Shown in pieces: positions 1-9,298 of a stretch of 64,000 nucleotides of DNA. Numbering within the stretch: position 1 is the stretch's first letter; the number at the start of each line of letters is the position of its first letter. Source of the stretch: Micromonospora inositola. GTDB lineage: Bacteria > Actinomycetota > Actinomycetes > Mycobacteriales > Micromonosporaceae. Made by a program: the position numbers and the translations under genes. The stretch is from positions 4,552,001-4,616,000 of the forward strand of contig NZ_LT607754.1 in assembly GCF_900090285.1 (NCBI RefSeq). The letters are read 5' to 3'. A model generated the notes under the pieces. The model had not been told where the DNA came from. It worked only from the letters and a program-made list of their open reading frames with translations, and did not search any database.

Positions 1-252
1 GACCTCGCTCAGCGGTTGATGGCGGGACGTGCCGGCGCGGCGACGTCGATATACCTCAGTCACGAGAACGTGGCGACCGTCAACGGAAGTCTCGTGGCGA
101 CAGCGTCCGTTGCCACCTTGGGACACCAGGTCGGCTTCCTCGTCCCGGGAATGCTGTGTCTGGTGGCCTTCGCCCTTGCCGCGTGGGCGTTCGCCCAGCA
201 TCCAGAGACATTCGACCTGCGCCGCAGGCCACAGCTCGGGCAGCGGCCCTGA
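1..252 (+). CDS. C-terminal end of an MFS sugar-efflux (SET-like) transporter, partial
   Basis: The reading frame is open from the first base, so the gene starts upstream of the window. The visible 83 residues contain RLMAGRAGAATSIY, which resembles the loop before the last helices of SET-family sugar efflux transporters (typically LMPGRAGAATTL). Two hydrophobic helices follow, around VASVATLGHQVGFLV and MLCLVAFALAAWAFA, and then a short basic tail. That fits the last two membrane helices of a 12-helix major facilitator. Substrate cannot be deduced from the fragment, and another MFS subfamily is possible. Confidence 0.6.
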   Translation, partial: DLAQRLMAGRAGAATSIYLSHENVATVNGSLVATASVATLGHQVGFLVPGMLCLVAFALAAWAFAQHPETFDLRRRPQLGQRP

Positions 253-342
253 CCGGCGAAGATCGCCGCGGCTGCACCTGCCGGGCGGACGAATACCCCG
301 CGCTCGCGGCAAGGGTAGCGCTCGACGTGCGGCCGACCACGG

Positions 343-891
343 TCAACGTCCGAGGTCGACCTCGATCTCCAGCTCGACGTCGTCACGGACCTTGAGCGCG
401 CCGAGAAAGGCCGAGTACGGCTTGATTCCGTATGCCGACTGGGTCACCACCGTGGTGGCGCGGTACCGGTCGGGCGTCACCTCGCGCACCTCGACGTCGA
501 TGGGGGCGGCGGCCCCGTGCAGAGTGAGCGTTCCGCTGATCGTGGCGTGGTCGTCGGCGGCGACGACGCGGCTGGACTTGAAGGTGGCCGTCGGGTGGCG
601 ATCGACGTCCAGCGTGCGCCGGGCGTTGTTCTCGATCTCGCCCCGGTCCTTGTCGGTCAGCGGTCGCGCACCGCCGGTGCCCTCCCGCACGGCCAAGGAT
701 CCCAACTCGACGCGGGCGGTCGCGGTGGCATCCGCCGGCCCGGTCCCGGGAACGTCCAGCTCCACCGACCAGTCGGTCACCTCGATGGTCAGGTCGTGCC
801 CGACGGTCGAGCCGACACCCTTGCGGCCGGTGCGCAGCAGCATGCGCCCGTTGTCCGGGCCGAACCGCAACCTGCCGGTGCTGATCGCCAC
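343..891 (-). CDS. YceI family protein
   Basis: This is a 182-residue lipocalin-like YceI protein, a fold that binds isoprenoid or other amphipathic ligands. The C-terminal half carries family hallmarks: HPTATFKSS, ISGTLTLHG and an SAYGIKPYSAFLGALKVRD block. No signal peptide is visible, unlike proteobacterial YceI, so it is probably cytoplasmic. I chose GTG at 891 because TACGCT (898-903 on this strand) sits 6 nt before it as a leaderless -10. A GTG at 960 would add 23 residues with little family similarity. It is divergent from the neighbouring orphan gene. Physiological role is unknown. Confidence 0.85.
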   Translation of the reverse strand: MAISTGRLRFGPDNGRMLLRTGRKGVGSTVGHDLTIEVTDWSVELDVPGTGPADATATARVELGSLAVREGTGGARPLTDKDRGEIENNARRTLDVDRHPTATFKSSRVVAADDHATISGTLTLHGAAAPIDVEVREVTPDRYRATTVVTQSAYGIKPYSAFLGALKVRDDVELEIEVDLGR

Positions 892-1066
892 CCGCCAAGC
901 GTACGCCCGTCCCGTTGGCGTTCCAGCGGTGTCTGCGACGTCGACCCCGGATCGGTCCACGATCTGCGCGTCGCCCCCTGATCAAGACTGTCCGGCCGGC
1001 TGTCGTCTTCGCTACGGTGGCCTGCGCCAGGTCTTCACCGTCGGGAGAACTCGGAGGATCTTGCAG

Positions 1067-1822
1067 GTGACTGCCCCCCGTAGGACAGCGCCAATGGCAG
1101 CGGTTCCTGATACAGCCGAGCCGCAGCTGGACTACTACCTGATCCTCGCGCGGATCAGCGGCCGTCGGTCGAACGCTGAGGCGGAGGGGATCGTCGTCGA
1201 GGAGTTTGTCCGAGACCACGACTGCGCGACGGTGGGCTTGAACAGCGCAGGTTGGACGCCGGTGGACGGCCGCTGGTGGAGCTCCGCCTCGTTCAGCCGC
1301 AGCATGCGCGCCGACCCGGAGTTGTCCGGGCGGGTGGCTCCGACCTGTCGTGGTGTCGCGGAGGCGGTCTACCGACAGCTTGGCGGCGGACAGTTGCCCG
1401 CCGAAGCGGTGCTGCGTACCTATTTTCGCGACTACGGACCGTTTGCGACCGCGCCACCGCTCCGGCTCGGCCCCACGGACGCGCCGGACGGATTCCACGA
1501 GAAGCGGGTCTACCGTGTCCTGTTCGCCAAGGATCTTCGCGCGGACCAACTGGCGAACCTCAGTGCCGTGTGGCGGACTTCGGTCGAGGGCGATCTCGCC
1601 GATCGGGGCGCACGAGGGATGCCCGCTGGCCAACTGCGGGTAGGCGGAGACCGGTTCGCCTGGAACCTCCGCAGGATCGGCCGGGAACTCGCCTGGTGCC
1701 TCGACCTGACCGCCCTGTTGGCGAACGACGCCGACGACACCACCCGGCCGGTGCTGCACGAGCTGATCTCCGTCATGCGGCAGCACGGGCTGATCCCCGT
1801 GACGACTGAACGGTTCGCCTGA
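1067..1822 (+). CDS. Hypothetical protein, 251 aa
   Basis: No family is recognised. The GTG start is supported by GGAGG at 1053-1057, nine bases upstream. In-frame TTG 1061 is too close to that site, and ATG 1094 would lose it. The product is soluble, with no signal peptide or membrane segment. It has aromatic-rich blocks (DYYLILARI, GRWWSSASFS) and a conserved-looking C-terminal half with RVGGDRFAWNLRRI. Codon use matches neighbouring genes, so it is very likely a real gene. A possible -10 element (TACGGT, 1013-1018) lies upstream. It stands alone between YceI and the two-component system. Confidence 0.7.
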   Translation: MTAPRRTAPMAAVPDTAEPQLDYYLILARISGRRSNAEAEGIVVEEFVRDHDCATVGLNSAGWTPVDGRWWSSASFSRSMRADPELSGRVAPTCRGVAEAVYRQLGGGQLPAEAVLRTYFRDYGPFATAPPLRLGPTDAPDGFHEKRVYRVLFAKDLRADQLANLSAVWRTSVEGDLADRGARGMPAGQLRVGGDRFAWNLRRIGRELAWCLDLTALLANDADDTTRPVLHELISVMRQHGLIPVTTERFA

Positions 1823-1941
1823 CGGCTCACCAACCCAATCGCCCTTTCCTACCCGGACCTCCCGTCGCCGGGAGTGCGTCGTCGATGTTGGCGATCTGGC
1901 CCGCCCGTCGACGGGCGGGGCAGCCCGTACGCTGGGTGACC

Positions 1942-3171
1942 GTGAACCGCACGATCTTCGGCCGTCCGCTGCGCGGCGTCACGTTCGACGTCGCCGTCTC
2001 CGGGCTGGTGGCGCTCTTCGCCGTCGCCGGTGTCGTCACCCAGCCCGGCGGCTGGAAGGCCACCGCGGTCGGGATCGCGATGGCGGTGGCGCTGCTGTTC
2101 CGGCGGTCGCACCCGACGCCGGTGGCGGTCGTGGTGGGCGCGCTGGCGCTCACCCAGGTGATCGTCGGCTGGGGCCCGCTGGGCTACGACATCGCCGTGC
2201 TGATCGCCCTCTACAGCGTGGTCAAGTACGCCGACCGGCTGCGGGACGGCGTCGTGGCCGGCGCGGTCGCCGCCGCCGGGGTGGTGCTCGCCGCGCTCCA
2301 GATCCGCGGACCGGCGGCCTGGTGGGCGAACGCGATCTACTTCGGGCTGATCACCGGCGCGGTCTGGCTGGTCGGACTCAACGTGCGGACCCGCCGGCTC
2401 TACGTGCTGACTCTCGAGGAGCGGGCCGCCACCCTGGAACGCGAGCGGGAGGCCGAGTCCCGGGCGGCGGTGGCCGAGGAACGCACCCGGATCGCTCGGG
2501 AGCTGCACGACGTGGTCGCGCACAGCATGGCGGTGATGATCGTGCAGGCCGACGGCGCCCGCTTCACCATCGACCGGGACCCGGCCACCGCCCGGGAGGC
2601 GGTCAAGGTGGTCGCCGACACCGGCCGGCAGGCGCTGGAGGAGATGCGGCGGCTGGTGGGCGTACTGCGGGAGCCGAGCCGGCCGGAGCCGCTGGCCGCG
2701 CCCGGCATGGCGGGTGAGCCCGACGGCGGCGGGCTGTCGGCGGAGCCGGCGCACCGCCGGCCGGCGCTGGTCGAACTGCCCGAGCTGCTGGACCGGTTCC
2801 GCGCCGCCGGGCTGCGGATCACCTGGACCGTGACCGGCGAGCCGCCGGCGCTGCCGCCGGGCCTGGAGCTGACCGTGTACCGGGTGGTGCAGGAGGCGCT
2901 GACCAACGCGCTCAAGCACGCCGGAGTGGGCGCGTCCGTCGAGCTGGACCTCGGGTACTCCGACGACGCCGTGCTGGTCCGGGCCGTCGACGACGGGCGC
3001 GGCCGGCCGCTGGTCCAGCCTGCGCCGTCAGGTGGGCACGGCCTGGTCGGCATGCGCGAGCGGGTCAGCGTGTACGACGGCAGCCTCACCGCCGGGCCCA
3101 GACTGGCCGGGGGCTGGCGGGTCGAGGCACGGTTGCCGCTACCGTCGGCGGCCGAGGGGGTGGCGGCATGA
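1942..3171 (+). CDS. NarL-type sensor histidine kinase (HisKA_3)
   Basis: This is a membrane histidine kinase of the DesK/NarX class. The N-terminal 130 residues form four or more hydrophobic helices. The phospho-acceptor box is [11 protein letters not shown], His near residue 189. The HATPase_c domain shows [11 protein letters not shown] (N box), DDGRG and [11 protein letters not shown] (G boxes). I chose GTG 1942 because TACGCT (1928-1933) lies 8 nt upstream, as in leaderless actinobacterial genes; GTG 1936 and ATG 1885 are alternatives. The stop overlaps the start of the response regulator by ATGA, so the two are translationally coupled. The stimulus is unknown, but the downstream ABC exporter suggests envelope or drug stress. 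Confidence 0.9.
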   Translation: MNRTIFGRPLRGVTFDVAVSGLVALFAVAGVVTQPGGWKATAVGIAMAVALLFRRSHPTPVAVVVGALALTQVIVGWGPLGYDIAVLIALYSVVKYADRLRDGVVAGAVAAAGVVLAALQIRGPAAWWANAIYFGLITGAVWLVGLNVRTRRLYVLTLEERAATLEREREAESRAAVAEERTRIARELHDVVAHSMAVMIVQADGARFTIDRDPATAREAVKVVADTGRQALEEMRRLVGVLREPSRPEPLAAPGMAGEPDGGGLSAEPAHRRPALVELPELLDRFRAAGLRITWTVTGEPPALPPGLELTVYRVVQEALTNALKHAGVGASVELDLGYSDDAVLVRAVDDGRGRPLVQPAPSGGHGLVGMRERVSVYDGSLTAGPRLAGGWRVEARLPLPSAAEGVAA

Positions 3172-3833
3172 CGGTCCGGGTGGTGATCGTGGACGACCAG
3201 GCGCTGGTGCGCGCCGGGTTCAAGATGGTGCTGGACTCCCAGCCCGACCTGGCGGTGGTCGGCGAGGCGATCGACGGCGCCGACGCGCTGCGGGTGCTCG
3301 ACCGGGTCGAGGCGGACGTGGTGGTGATGGACATCCGGATGCCGACCATGGACGGGGTGGAGGCGACCCGGCGGATCTGCGCCGGGCGGCCGCTGGGGCG
3401 GCCCCGGGTGCTGGTGCTCACCACCTTCGACACCGAGGCCGACGCGTTCGCCGCGCTCCAGGCCGGGGCCAGCGGCTTCCTGCTCAAGAACGTCCCGCCG
3501 GAGGAGCTGCTGGCCGCGATCCGGGTGGTCGCCGCGGGCGACTCGGTGGTGGCGCCGTCGATCACCCGGCGGCTGCTCGACCGGTTCGCCGGCCAGCTCG
3601 GTCCCGGCCCCACCGAGGACGTCCGGCTGGCGCAGCTCACCGAGCGGGAACGGGAGGTGCTGCTGCTCGTCGCGCAGGGCCTGTCCAACGCGGAGATCGC
3701 GGCCCGGGTGCACGTCGCCGAGGCGACGGTGAAGACGCACGTGGGCCGGATCCTGGCGAAACTCCAGCTCCGCGACCGGGTGCAGGCGGTGGTGCTGGCG
3801 TACGAGAGCGGGCTGGTCACCCCGGGCGGCTGA
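3168..3833 (+). CDS. NarL/LuxR-type response regulator
   Basis: The 221-residue protein has an N-terminal receiver domain: acidic pair VDD at 8-10, phospho-acceptor Asp near 55 in VVVMDIRMP, and the conserved Lys in GFLLKNV. A C-terminal LuxR helix-turn-helix follows ([18 protein letters not shown], then [12 protein letters not shown]). It is the partner of the overlapping kinase gene. The GTACGACC palindrome just downstream, before the ABC exporter genes, is the obvious candidate for its binding site. That link is inferred from position. Confidence 0.95.
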   Translation: MTVRVVIVDDQALVRAGFKMVLDSQPDLAVVGEAIDGADALRVLDRVEADVVVMDIRMPTMDGVEATRRICAGRPLGRPRVLVLTTFDTEADAFAALQAGASGFLLKNVPPEELLAAIRVVAAGDSVVAPSITRRLLDRFAGQLGPGPTEDVRLAQLTEREREVLLLVAQGLSNAEIAARVHVAEATVKTHVGRILAKLQLRDRVQAVVLAYESGLVTPGG

Positions 3834-3839
3834 GCGGGC

Positions 3840-3942
3840 GTACGACCTGGGTCGTACGGGTCCACCCGGTCCGGGGCGACCCCGGTCGTACCCAGGTCGA
3901 GCGCGCAGGTGGAGATCAACCGGCCGGTGCCGCGCATAGCGT
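3840..3942 (+). promoter_or_regulatory. Operator-like palindromes and promoter before the ABC exporter
   Basis: A perfect inverted repeat GTACGACC-TG-GGTCGTAC occupies 3840-3857. A related degenerate copy (GGTCGTACCCAGGTCG) lies at about 3884-3900. A possible -10 box TAGCGT sits at 3937-3942, giving a short 5' leader before the GTG at 3984. The placement between a response regulator and an ABC exporter operon suggests a regulator binding site; this is inference. A role as a terminator hairpin for the upstream genes is possible but there is no T tract. Confidence 0.55.
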
Positions 3943-3983
3943 CGGAAGGGTCTTCATCCACCGCCTCCACACGGGAGCACCAC

Positions 3984-4763
3984 GTGTCCGTCGCACCTGC
4001 CACGACCGCCACCGGCGTCGCGGTCACCGCCCGGGACCTGCGCAAGGAGTACGGCGCCGGCCAGTCCCGGGTCGTCGCCCTCGACGGCGTCGACCTCGAC
4101 TTCGCCGCCGGCCGGTTCACCGCCATCATGGGACCCTCCGGGTCCGGCAAGTCCACCCTCATGCACTGCCTCGCCGGGCTCGACCGGCCGACCGGCGGCG
4201 CGGTCCGGATCGGCGAGGCCGACCTGGCCCGCCTCGACGACCGGCGGCTCACGCTGCTGCGCCGGGACCGGGTCGGCTTCGTCTTCCAGAAGTTCAACCT
4301 GCTGCCCACCCTTACCGCCGAGGAGAACATCGTGCTGCCGCTGGCCATCGCCGGCCGGCGGCCCGACCCGGCGTGGCTGCGGCAGGTGGTCGCGGCGGTG
4401 GGCCTCACCGACCGGCTCCGGCACCGGCCCGCCGAGCTCTCCGGCGGCCAGCAGCAGCGGGTCGCGGTGGCCCGGGCGCTGATCACCCGACCGTGGGTGG
4501 TCTTCGCCGACGAGCCGACCGGCAACCTGGACTCCCGCTCCGGCGCCGAGGTGCTGCGCCTGCTCCGCGAGGCGGTCGACACCCTCGGTCAGACCGTGGT
4601 GATGGTGACCCACGACCCGGTGGCCGCCGGGCACGCCGACCGGGTGGTCTTCCTCGCCGACGGCCGGCTGGTCCACGAGCTGATCGCGCCGACCGCCGGG
4701 CAGGTCCTCGACGCGCTCACCCGCCTCGACCCGTCCGCGGCCACCCCGACCCGGGGGCGGTGA
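3984..4763 (+). CDS. ABC transporter ATP-binding protein (MacB/LolD-like)
   Basis: The 259-residue ATPase has Walker [10 protein letters not shown], signature [15 protein letters not shown], Walker [14 protein letters not shown] and the switch histidine in VTHD. The [10 protein letters not shown] form is typical of MacB/LolD/FtsE-type transporters that work with FtsX-like permeases, and the next gene encodes one. The GTG start is preceded by GGGAG at 3973-3977; an earlier in-frame ATG (3909) lies inside the promoter region. It is likely an efflux or lipid-extrusion system controlled by the two-component system upstream. Confidence 0.95.
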   Translation: MSVAPATTATGVAVTARDLRKEYGAGQSRVVALDGVDLDFAAGRFTAIMGPSGSGKSTLMHCLAGLDRPTGGAVRIGEADLARLDDRRLTLLRRDRVGFVFQKFNLLPTLTAEENIVLPLAIAGRRPDPAWLRQVVAAVGLTDRLRHRPAELSGGQQQRVAVARALITRPWVVFADEPTGNLDSRSGAEVLRLLREAVDTLGQTVVMVTHDPVAAGHADRVVFLADGRLVHELIAPTAGQVLDALTRLDPSAATPTRGR

Positions 4764-4766
4764 CCG

Positions 4767-7247
4767 ATGTTCCGTCTGACCCTGCACCAGGTACGCGCCG
4801 ACGGGCCGCGCCTGCTGCTCTCCTCGCTGGCCATCGTCCTCGGCGTCGCCTTCGTCGCCGGCACGCTGATCTTCACCGACGGCATGCGGGCCGCCGCCTA
4901 CGACCGCGCCGGCACCTTCGACCGGCACACCGACCTCGGCGTGTACGCCGGGCAGCTGCCCCTGCCGCCCGCCCTGGTCGACCGGGTGCGGGCCGTCGAC
5001 GGGGTGGCCGCCGCCGACGGCGAGCTGACCGGCTCCGCCGGGGTGGTCGGCTCCGACGGCCGCCCGGTGCTCGGGTACGCCGTCCTCGCCTCGATCCCCA
5101 CCGACCCGGCCCTGCAGTCGTACGACGTGGTGGCCGGCCGGCTGCCGGCACGCCCCGGCGAGCTGGTGCTCGACGCGCCGACCGTCGCCGACGAGGGCTT
5201 CCGGCTCGGCTCGCCGGTGCGGGTCGGCGGGTCCGGGGGAGCGGCCCGCCCGTACACCCTGGTCGGCACGGTTGACGTGGCCGGCACCTCGCGGGACGTC
5301 GGCGGGCCGTACCTCGGGCTGGTCGGCGCCGACGCGCTCGCGGTGACCGGCGAGCGCGGGTACGGCCGGATCATGGTGGCCGCCCGTCCCGGGACGGACC
5401 CGCGGGCGCTGGCCGAACGGGTGCGCGCGGTGGCCGGGGCCGCGGCGACGGTGAAGGACCGGCAGCAGATCCTCGACGACGCGGTCGACGATGCGGTACG
5501 CGACCAGCGGCAGTTCGGCCTGTTCCTGATGACCTTCGCCGCGGTGGCCGTCGTGGTGGCCGGCTTCGTCATCGCCAACACCTTCGCCATCGTGCTCGCC
5601 CAGCGGACCCGGCGGACCGCGCTGCTGCGGCTGGTCGGCGCTACCCGGGGCCAGGTGTTCCGGGCGACCCTGCTGGAGGCGGCGGTCATCGGGCTGCTCG
5701 CCTCGGTGCTCGGCGTGCTCGCCGGCGCCGCGCTCGCCGGTGGGCTGAACGCGCTGCTGTCGACGTGGGACACGCCGATCTCCGGCGGGCTCACCCTCAC
5801 CGCCCGGACGGTGCTGCTCTGCCTCGGCCTCGGCACGCTGCTCACCGTCGGCGCCGGGGCGCTGCCGGCCTGGCAGGGGACCCGGGTGCCGCCGGTGGCC
5901 GCGCTGACCGACGCGGCGGTACGGCCGTCCCGGCGAGCCGGCCGGGTTCGGCTGGCGCTGGGCGCGCTGGTCTTCGCCGCCGGGGTGGCGGCGCTGGTCG
6001 GCGCCGGCCTGGCCGGGCAGGTGCCGCTGGTGGCGGCCGGCGGGGTGCTCAGCTTCTTCGGCATCGTGCTCTTCGGCCCGGTGCTGGTGCCGGCGCTGGT
6101 CCGGGTGCTGGGCTGGCCGGCTCGCCGGCTGCTCGGCACGACCGCCCGGCTCGCCGTGGCCAACGCGGTCCGCAACCCGCGCCGGGTCGCCGCGACCGCC
6201 ACCGCGCTGGTCATCGGCATCGGTCTGGTGTCGGCGTTCGTGGTCGGGGCGGGCAGCGCGAAGGCGGGCATCGAGCGTGCCGTGGACGCGGAGATCGGGG
6301 TGGACTTCCTGGTCACCGGCATCGGTGCGGACCTGCCGGCGCCGCTGGCCGGCGAGCTGGCCGCCCGCCCCGAGCTGGGGCTCGTGCACGAGCAGCGCAG
6401 CCACGTCGTCGGCGGCGTCGAGGTCCGGTCGGTGCACCCCGCCCTGATCGGCCGGACCCTGACCGGCGTGGACGCCGGTGACGTCGGCCGGCTCGGCCCG
6501 GGGACCGCGTTGGTGCACCGGGAGTTGGCCGCGGCGCGGGGCTGGACGGTCGACTCGACCGTGACCGTCGCCGGTCGGCCGTTCCGGGTGGCGGCGGTGG
6601 TCGCCGACGAAGGTCCGGCGCTGGCCGGCAGCCCGGTGCCCGCCGGTTTCGTGGTCGACCTGGTGGACGCCGACTTCGGCCGGCTCTTCCCGGCCGAGCG
6701 CGGGTACCTGGCGGAGGTCGACCCCGCCGACGGGGTCTCCCCGGCCGCGGCCCGGACCGCGATCGAGTCGGTGCTCGGCAACTACCCGACGGTCAACCTG
6801 ATGGACCAGGCCGCGTACAAGAAGATGCTCACCGGCACGGTCGACATGGTGCTCGCCTTCGTCACCGCGCTGCTCGGCCTGGCCGTGGTCATCGCGCTGG
6901 TCGGGGTGGCGAACACGCTCAGCCTGTCGGTGGTCGAACGCACCCGGGAGAACGCGGTGCTGCGGGCGGTCGGCCTGACCCGGGGCGGGATGCGGGCGGT
7001 GCTGGCCGTCGAGGCGGTGCTCACCGCCCTGGTCGGCACGCTGCTCGGGATCGCGCTGGGCACCGGCGTCAGCGCGGGCGCGATGGCCGTCGTCGCCCGG
7101 ATCGGCGGCGACTTCACCCTGGTCATGCCGTGGGGGCGGCTCGGCCTGATCGTCGCGGTGGCGGTGCTGGCCGCGCTGGCCGCCTCCGTCCTGCCGGCCC
7201 GGCGGGCGCTGGCCCGCCCGGTGGTCGAGGCGCTCGGCGCGGAGTGA
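4767..7247 (+). CDS. FtsX-like ABC transporter permease, 826 aa
   Basis: This is a double-length permease with a signal-anchor helix (RLLLSSLAIVLGVAFVAG), a periplasmic MacB_PCD-like domain, and an FtsX three-helix core around FLMTFAAVAVVVAGFVI. A second extracytoplasmic domain and a second FtsX core (DMVLAFVTALLGLAVVIAL) near the C terminus follow. The ENAVLRAVGLTRGGM motif is the usual FtsX coupling region. The gene begins 3 nt after the ATPase gene, so they form one operon. Exported substrate is unknown; antimicrobial peptide or lipid export is typical of the class. Confidence 0.93.
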   Translation: MFRLTLHQVRADGPRLLLSSLAIVLGVAFVAGTLIFTDGMRAAAYDRAGTFDRHTDLGVYAGQLPLPPALVDRVRAVDGVAAADGELTGSAGVVGSDGRPVLGYAVLASIPTDPALQSYDVVAGRLPARPGELVLDAPTVADEGFRLGSPVRVGGSGGAARPYTLVGTVDVAGTSRDVGGPYLGLVGADALAVTGERGYGRIMVAARPGTDPRALAERVRAVAGAAATVKDRQQILDDAVDDAVRDQRQFGLFLMTFAAVAVVVAGFVIANTFAIVLAQRTRRTALLRLVGATRGQVFRATLLEAAVIGLLASVLGVLAGAALAGGLNALLSTWDTPISGGLTLTARTVLLCLGLGTLLTVGAGALPAWQGTRVPPVAALTDAAVRPSRRAGRVRLALGALVFAAGVAALVGAGLAGQVPLVAAGGVLSFFGIVLFGPVLVPALVRVLGWPARRLLGTTARLAVANAVRNPRRVAATATALVIGIGLVSAFVVGAGSAKAGIERAVDAEIGVDFLVTGIGADLPAPLAGELAARPELGLVHEQRSHVVGGVEVRSVHPALIGRTLTGVDAGDVGRLGPGTALVHRELAAARGWTVDSTVTVAGRPFRVAAVVADEGPALAGSPVPAGFVVDLVDADFGRLFPAERGYLAEVDPADGVSPAAARTAIESVLGNYPTVNLMDQAAYKKMLTGTVDMVLAFVTALLGLAVVIALVGVANTLSLSVVERTRENAVLRAVGLTRGGMRAVLAVEAVLTALVGTLLGIALGTGVSAGAMAVVARIGGDFTLVMPWGRLGLIVAVAVLAALAASVLPARRALARPVVEALGAE

Positions 7248-7330
7248 GCGCTGCCCGGCCGGCGTCGTCCGCTCCGGCGCGGTCGGGCGGCGACTCGGGG
7301 CGGAGTGCCGAGCGACCCGGATGGACCGGC

Positions 7331-7365
7331 GCCGGTTCCGGCACGGTGAAGGTGGCGGAACCGGC
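7331..7365. terminator. Bidirectional hairpin between convergent genes
   Basis: A perfect 10-bp inverted repeat, GCCGGTTCCG (7331-7340) and CGGAACCGGC (7356-7365), lies between the convergent permease and kinase genes. There is no T tract, which is common for actinobacterial terminators. Function is inferred from position. Confidence 0.5.
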
Positions 7366-7391
7366 ACCGGGTCCAGCTCCTGCGGACCGGG

Positions 7392-8744
7392 TCAGTTGTT
7401 CTGCGGGACCGGGGGAGAGTTGGGCGGCGGCTCGCTCGAGGAAGTGGCCTCGCTCGGCGTCGGATCGGTGCTCGGCGACGTGGTCTCGACGGCGGTCGGA
7501 TCTGGCGACGTGGCGGGCGGCGGCGAGGTGGCGGAGGATGGCCGCGGTGTCGGCGACGCGGAGACCGACGCGGACGGCCGGTGCCCCGGGCCGGCCGGCC
7601 GGTACGTCCGCCCGCCCTGGTCGGTCGGGACCGTCTCGGTCGCTGGCGGCGACTGCGCGTCATCGCTGGGCCCGAGCGGCTGGGTGGTCTCGATGGTGGT
7701 CGCCGGCGCCTCCGCCGGGCCGGCGGCGCCGAGCGCCGCGCCGAGGGCGGCCAGGGCCACCAGCACCGCGGCGAGCGCGCCGACCAGCGTGCCGCGCCGG
7801 CCCCGGCGGCCCGCCGGGGCGACCGTGGCCGCGGGCGCCGTGGCCGGCAGGTCGTCCCGGGTGCTCGCCGGCCCGGTCGGCCGGCGCAGCGCGACCGGCA
7901 CCGTGGCGGTGGGCGACTCGGAGGTCGCGGCGCGGGCCGCCGCCGCCATCGCGGCGCCGGTGGGGAACCGGTCGGCCGGGTCCTTCGCCAGCGCCCGGGC
8001 GACCAGACCGCGGACCGGCTGCGGGATATCGTGCGACAGCTCCGGCGGCTCGTCGTCGAGATGCCGCACGGCGACCTGCAGCGGGTTGTCGCCGGTGAAC
8101 GGCGGACCGCCGGTGAGGCAGCAGTACGCCACCGCGCCGAGCGCGTAGATGTCGGTGGCCCCGGAGACCGGACGGCCCGCGGCCTGCTCGGGAGCCATGT
8201 AGAGGGCGGTGCCGGGCACCGCGTTCGTGCTGGTGATGCTGGTCACGTTGGTCGACCGGGCCACGCCGAAGTCGACCAGCACCACCGTGCCGTCCTCCTG
8301 CACCAGCAGGTTGCTCGGCTTGACGTCCCGGTGCACGATGCCGCGGGCGTGCGCCGCGTGCAGGGCCTGGGCGACCTGCGCCACGATCGACATGGTCTCG
8401 GCGACCTCGAGCTGACCGGCGGCCTCGATCCGCCGGGACAGCGGCTCGCCCTCGACGAACTCCATGACCAGGTAGTCGGCGTGGCTGCCGTCGGGCAGGT
8501 CGTCCGCCCCGGAGTCGAAGACCTGCACGATGCCGGGGCTGCGCAGCGAGGCCATGATCCGGGCCTCGGCGCGGAACCGGGCGATGAAGTCGGGGTCGGA
8601 CACCAGCGCCGGGAGCAGGACCTTCACCGCGACCTGACGGCCCAGCACCAGGTCCGTGGCACGCCAGACGTCGCCCATGCCGCCGGTGGCGACACGTTCG
8701 TCCAGGCGGTACCGACCGCTGAGTACGACTTCCGATGACAACAC
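7392..8744 (-). CDS. Serine/threonine protein kinase, PASTA-less
   Basis: The 450-residue PknB-type kinase has a glycine-rich loop (ATGGMGDVW), catalytic Lys near 41, HRDVKPSNLL with catalytic Asp near 140, DFG near 158 and YMAPEQ. A juxtamembrane linker leads to one transmembrane helix at about 319-341. The extracytoplasmic tail is low-complexity Pro/Ser/Thr and has no PASTA repeat, so the ligand, if any, is unlike that of PknB. GTG 8744 is chosen because TACGGT lies 6 nt upstream as a leaderless -10. The kinase is convergent with the ABC exporter. Confidence 0.92.
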   Translation of the reverse strand: MLSSEVVLSGRYRLDERVATGGMGDVWRATDLVLGRQVAVKVLLPALVSDPDFIARFRAEARIMASLRSPGIVQVFDSGADDLPDGSHADYLVMEFVEGEPLSRRIEAAGQLEVAETMSIVAQVAQALHAAHARGIVHRDVKPSNLLVQEDGTVVLVDFGVARSTNVTSITSTNAVPGTALYMAPEQAAGRPVSGATDIYALGAVAYCCLTGGPPFTGDNPLQVAVRHLDDEPPELSHDIPQPVRGLVARALAKDPADRFPTGAAMAAAARAATSESPTATVPVALRRPTGPASTRDDLPATAPAATVAPAGRRGRRGTLVGALAAVLVALAALGAALGAAGPAEAPATTIETTQPLGPSDDAQSPPATETVPTDQGGRTYRPAGPGHRPSASVSASPTPRPSSATSPPPATSPDPTAVETTSPSTDPTPSEATSSSEPPPNSPPVPQNN

Positions 8745-9298
8745 CCCATTACCGTACCCAGATGGGTGGCGGATTATTTCCCGCGATCTTGCCGGTCGGA
8801 GGCGGCGGCCGGTCCGAGTCGATCCGCCGAACGGCCAGCGGCACCAGCGCCGTTCGGCTGAACCGTGACGGCGCCGGCAAGATCGACCAGGAAAGGCGCG
8901 AACGAGGTGATATTTCCGGTTTTCGGAAGCCGCGCTCGCGGGATTCCCCTCCGATCCGCGTCCCGCGGCGTCCGACAAGCTCTCGCCGTTACACCGACTC
9001 GCCGTGTTCGGTCGTAGACAAATCTCACTCTTTCTCGGCTGAACGGAGGCTTGTCCCGCCACCGATCCACTCCTAGCGTTAGCCCGGCTCAGGGCCGCCC
9101 CATGAGGCCGGTACCGTATGTCCGCCGACGGCCGTGCTTCGCGGCGTTGTCCATACGTGCCGCCCGCCGCCCCGGCGTCGGGCGCGATCGGCAGCGGGGG
9201 GCTGAAGGTGCGGGTGGTGGTCCGGTTGCCGGACAGGGCGGGCGTCGGCCACGCCGGCTCCGGCACGGGTCGGCCCGCGGATTCGGAACGGCGGATCC
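8745..9298. other. 554-bp divergent intergenic region
   Basis: This gap separates the leaderless kinase promoter (left) from the ECF sigma gene (right). It contains a small hairpin TTCCG/CGGAA (8914-8928) in a locally AT-richer stretch and one good promoter (9051-9079). No convincing gene was seen. A 63-codon frame at 9118-9309 overlaps the sigma start and has no good ribosome-binding site. Confidence 0.6.
9051..9079 (+). promoter_or_regulatory. Sigma-A-like promoter upstream of the ECF sigma gene
   Basis: TTGTCC (9051-9056) and TAGCGT (9074-9079) are separated by exactly 17 bp, a good vegetative promoter match. The predicted transcript would have a roughly 210-nt leader before the sigma start at 9299, which is long and could be regulatory. 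Confidence 0.55.

Noticed and set aside
29..1066. N-terminal extension of the gene at 1067 by over 300 codons
   Set aside because: The extension is antisense to the YceI gene, is Ser/Arg-rich and has no domain; a ribosome-binding site fits GTG 1067.
3954..7367. Very long open frame on the minus strand (about 1,100 codons)
   Set aside because: It is antisense to two ABC exporter genes with clear motifs. Its translation is Arg/Gly/Pro/His-rich with no domain, as expected from GC-rich shadow frames.
8745..9266. N-terminal extension of the Ser/Thr kinase
   Set aside because: Kinase homology begins a few residues after GTG 8744, which also has a leaderless promoter; the extension is low-quality sequence.
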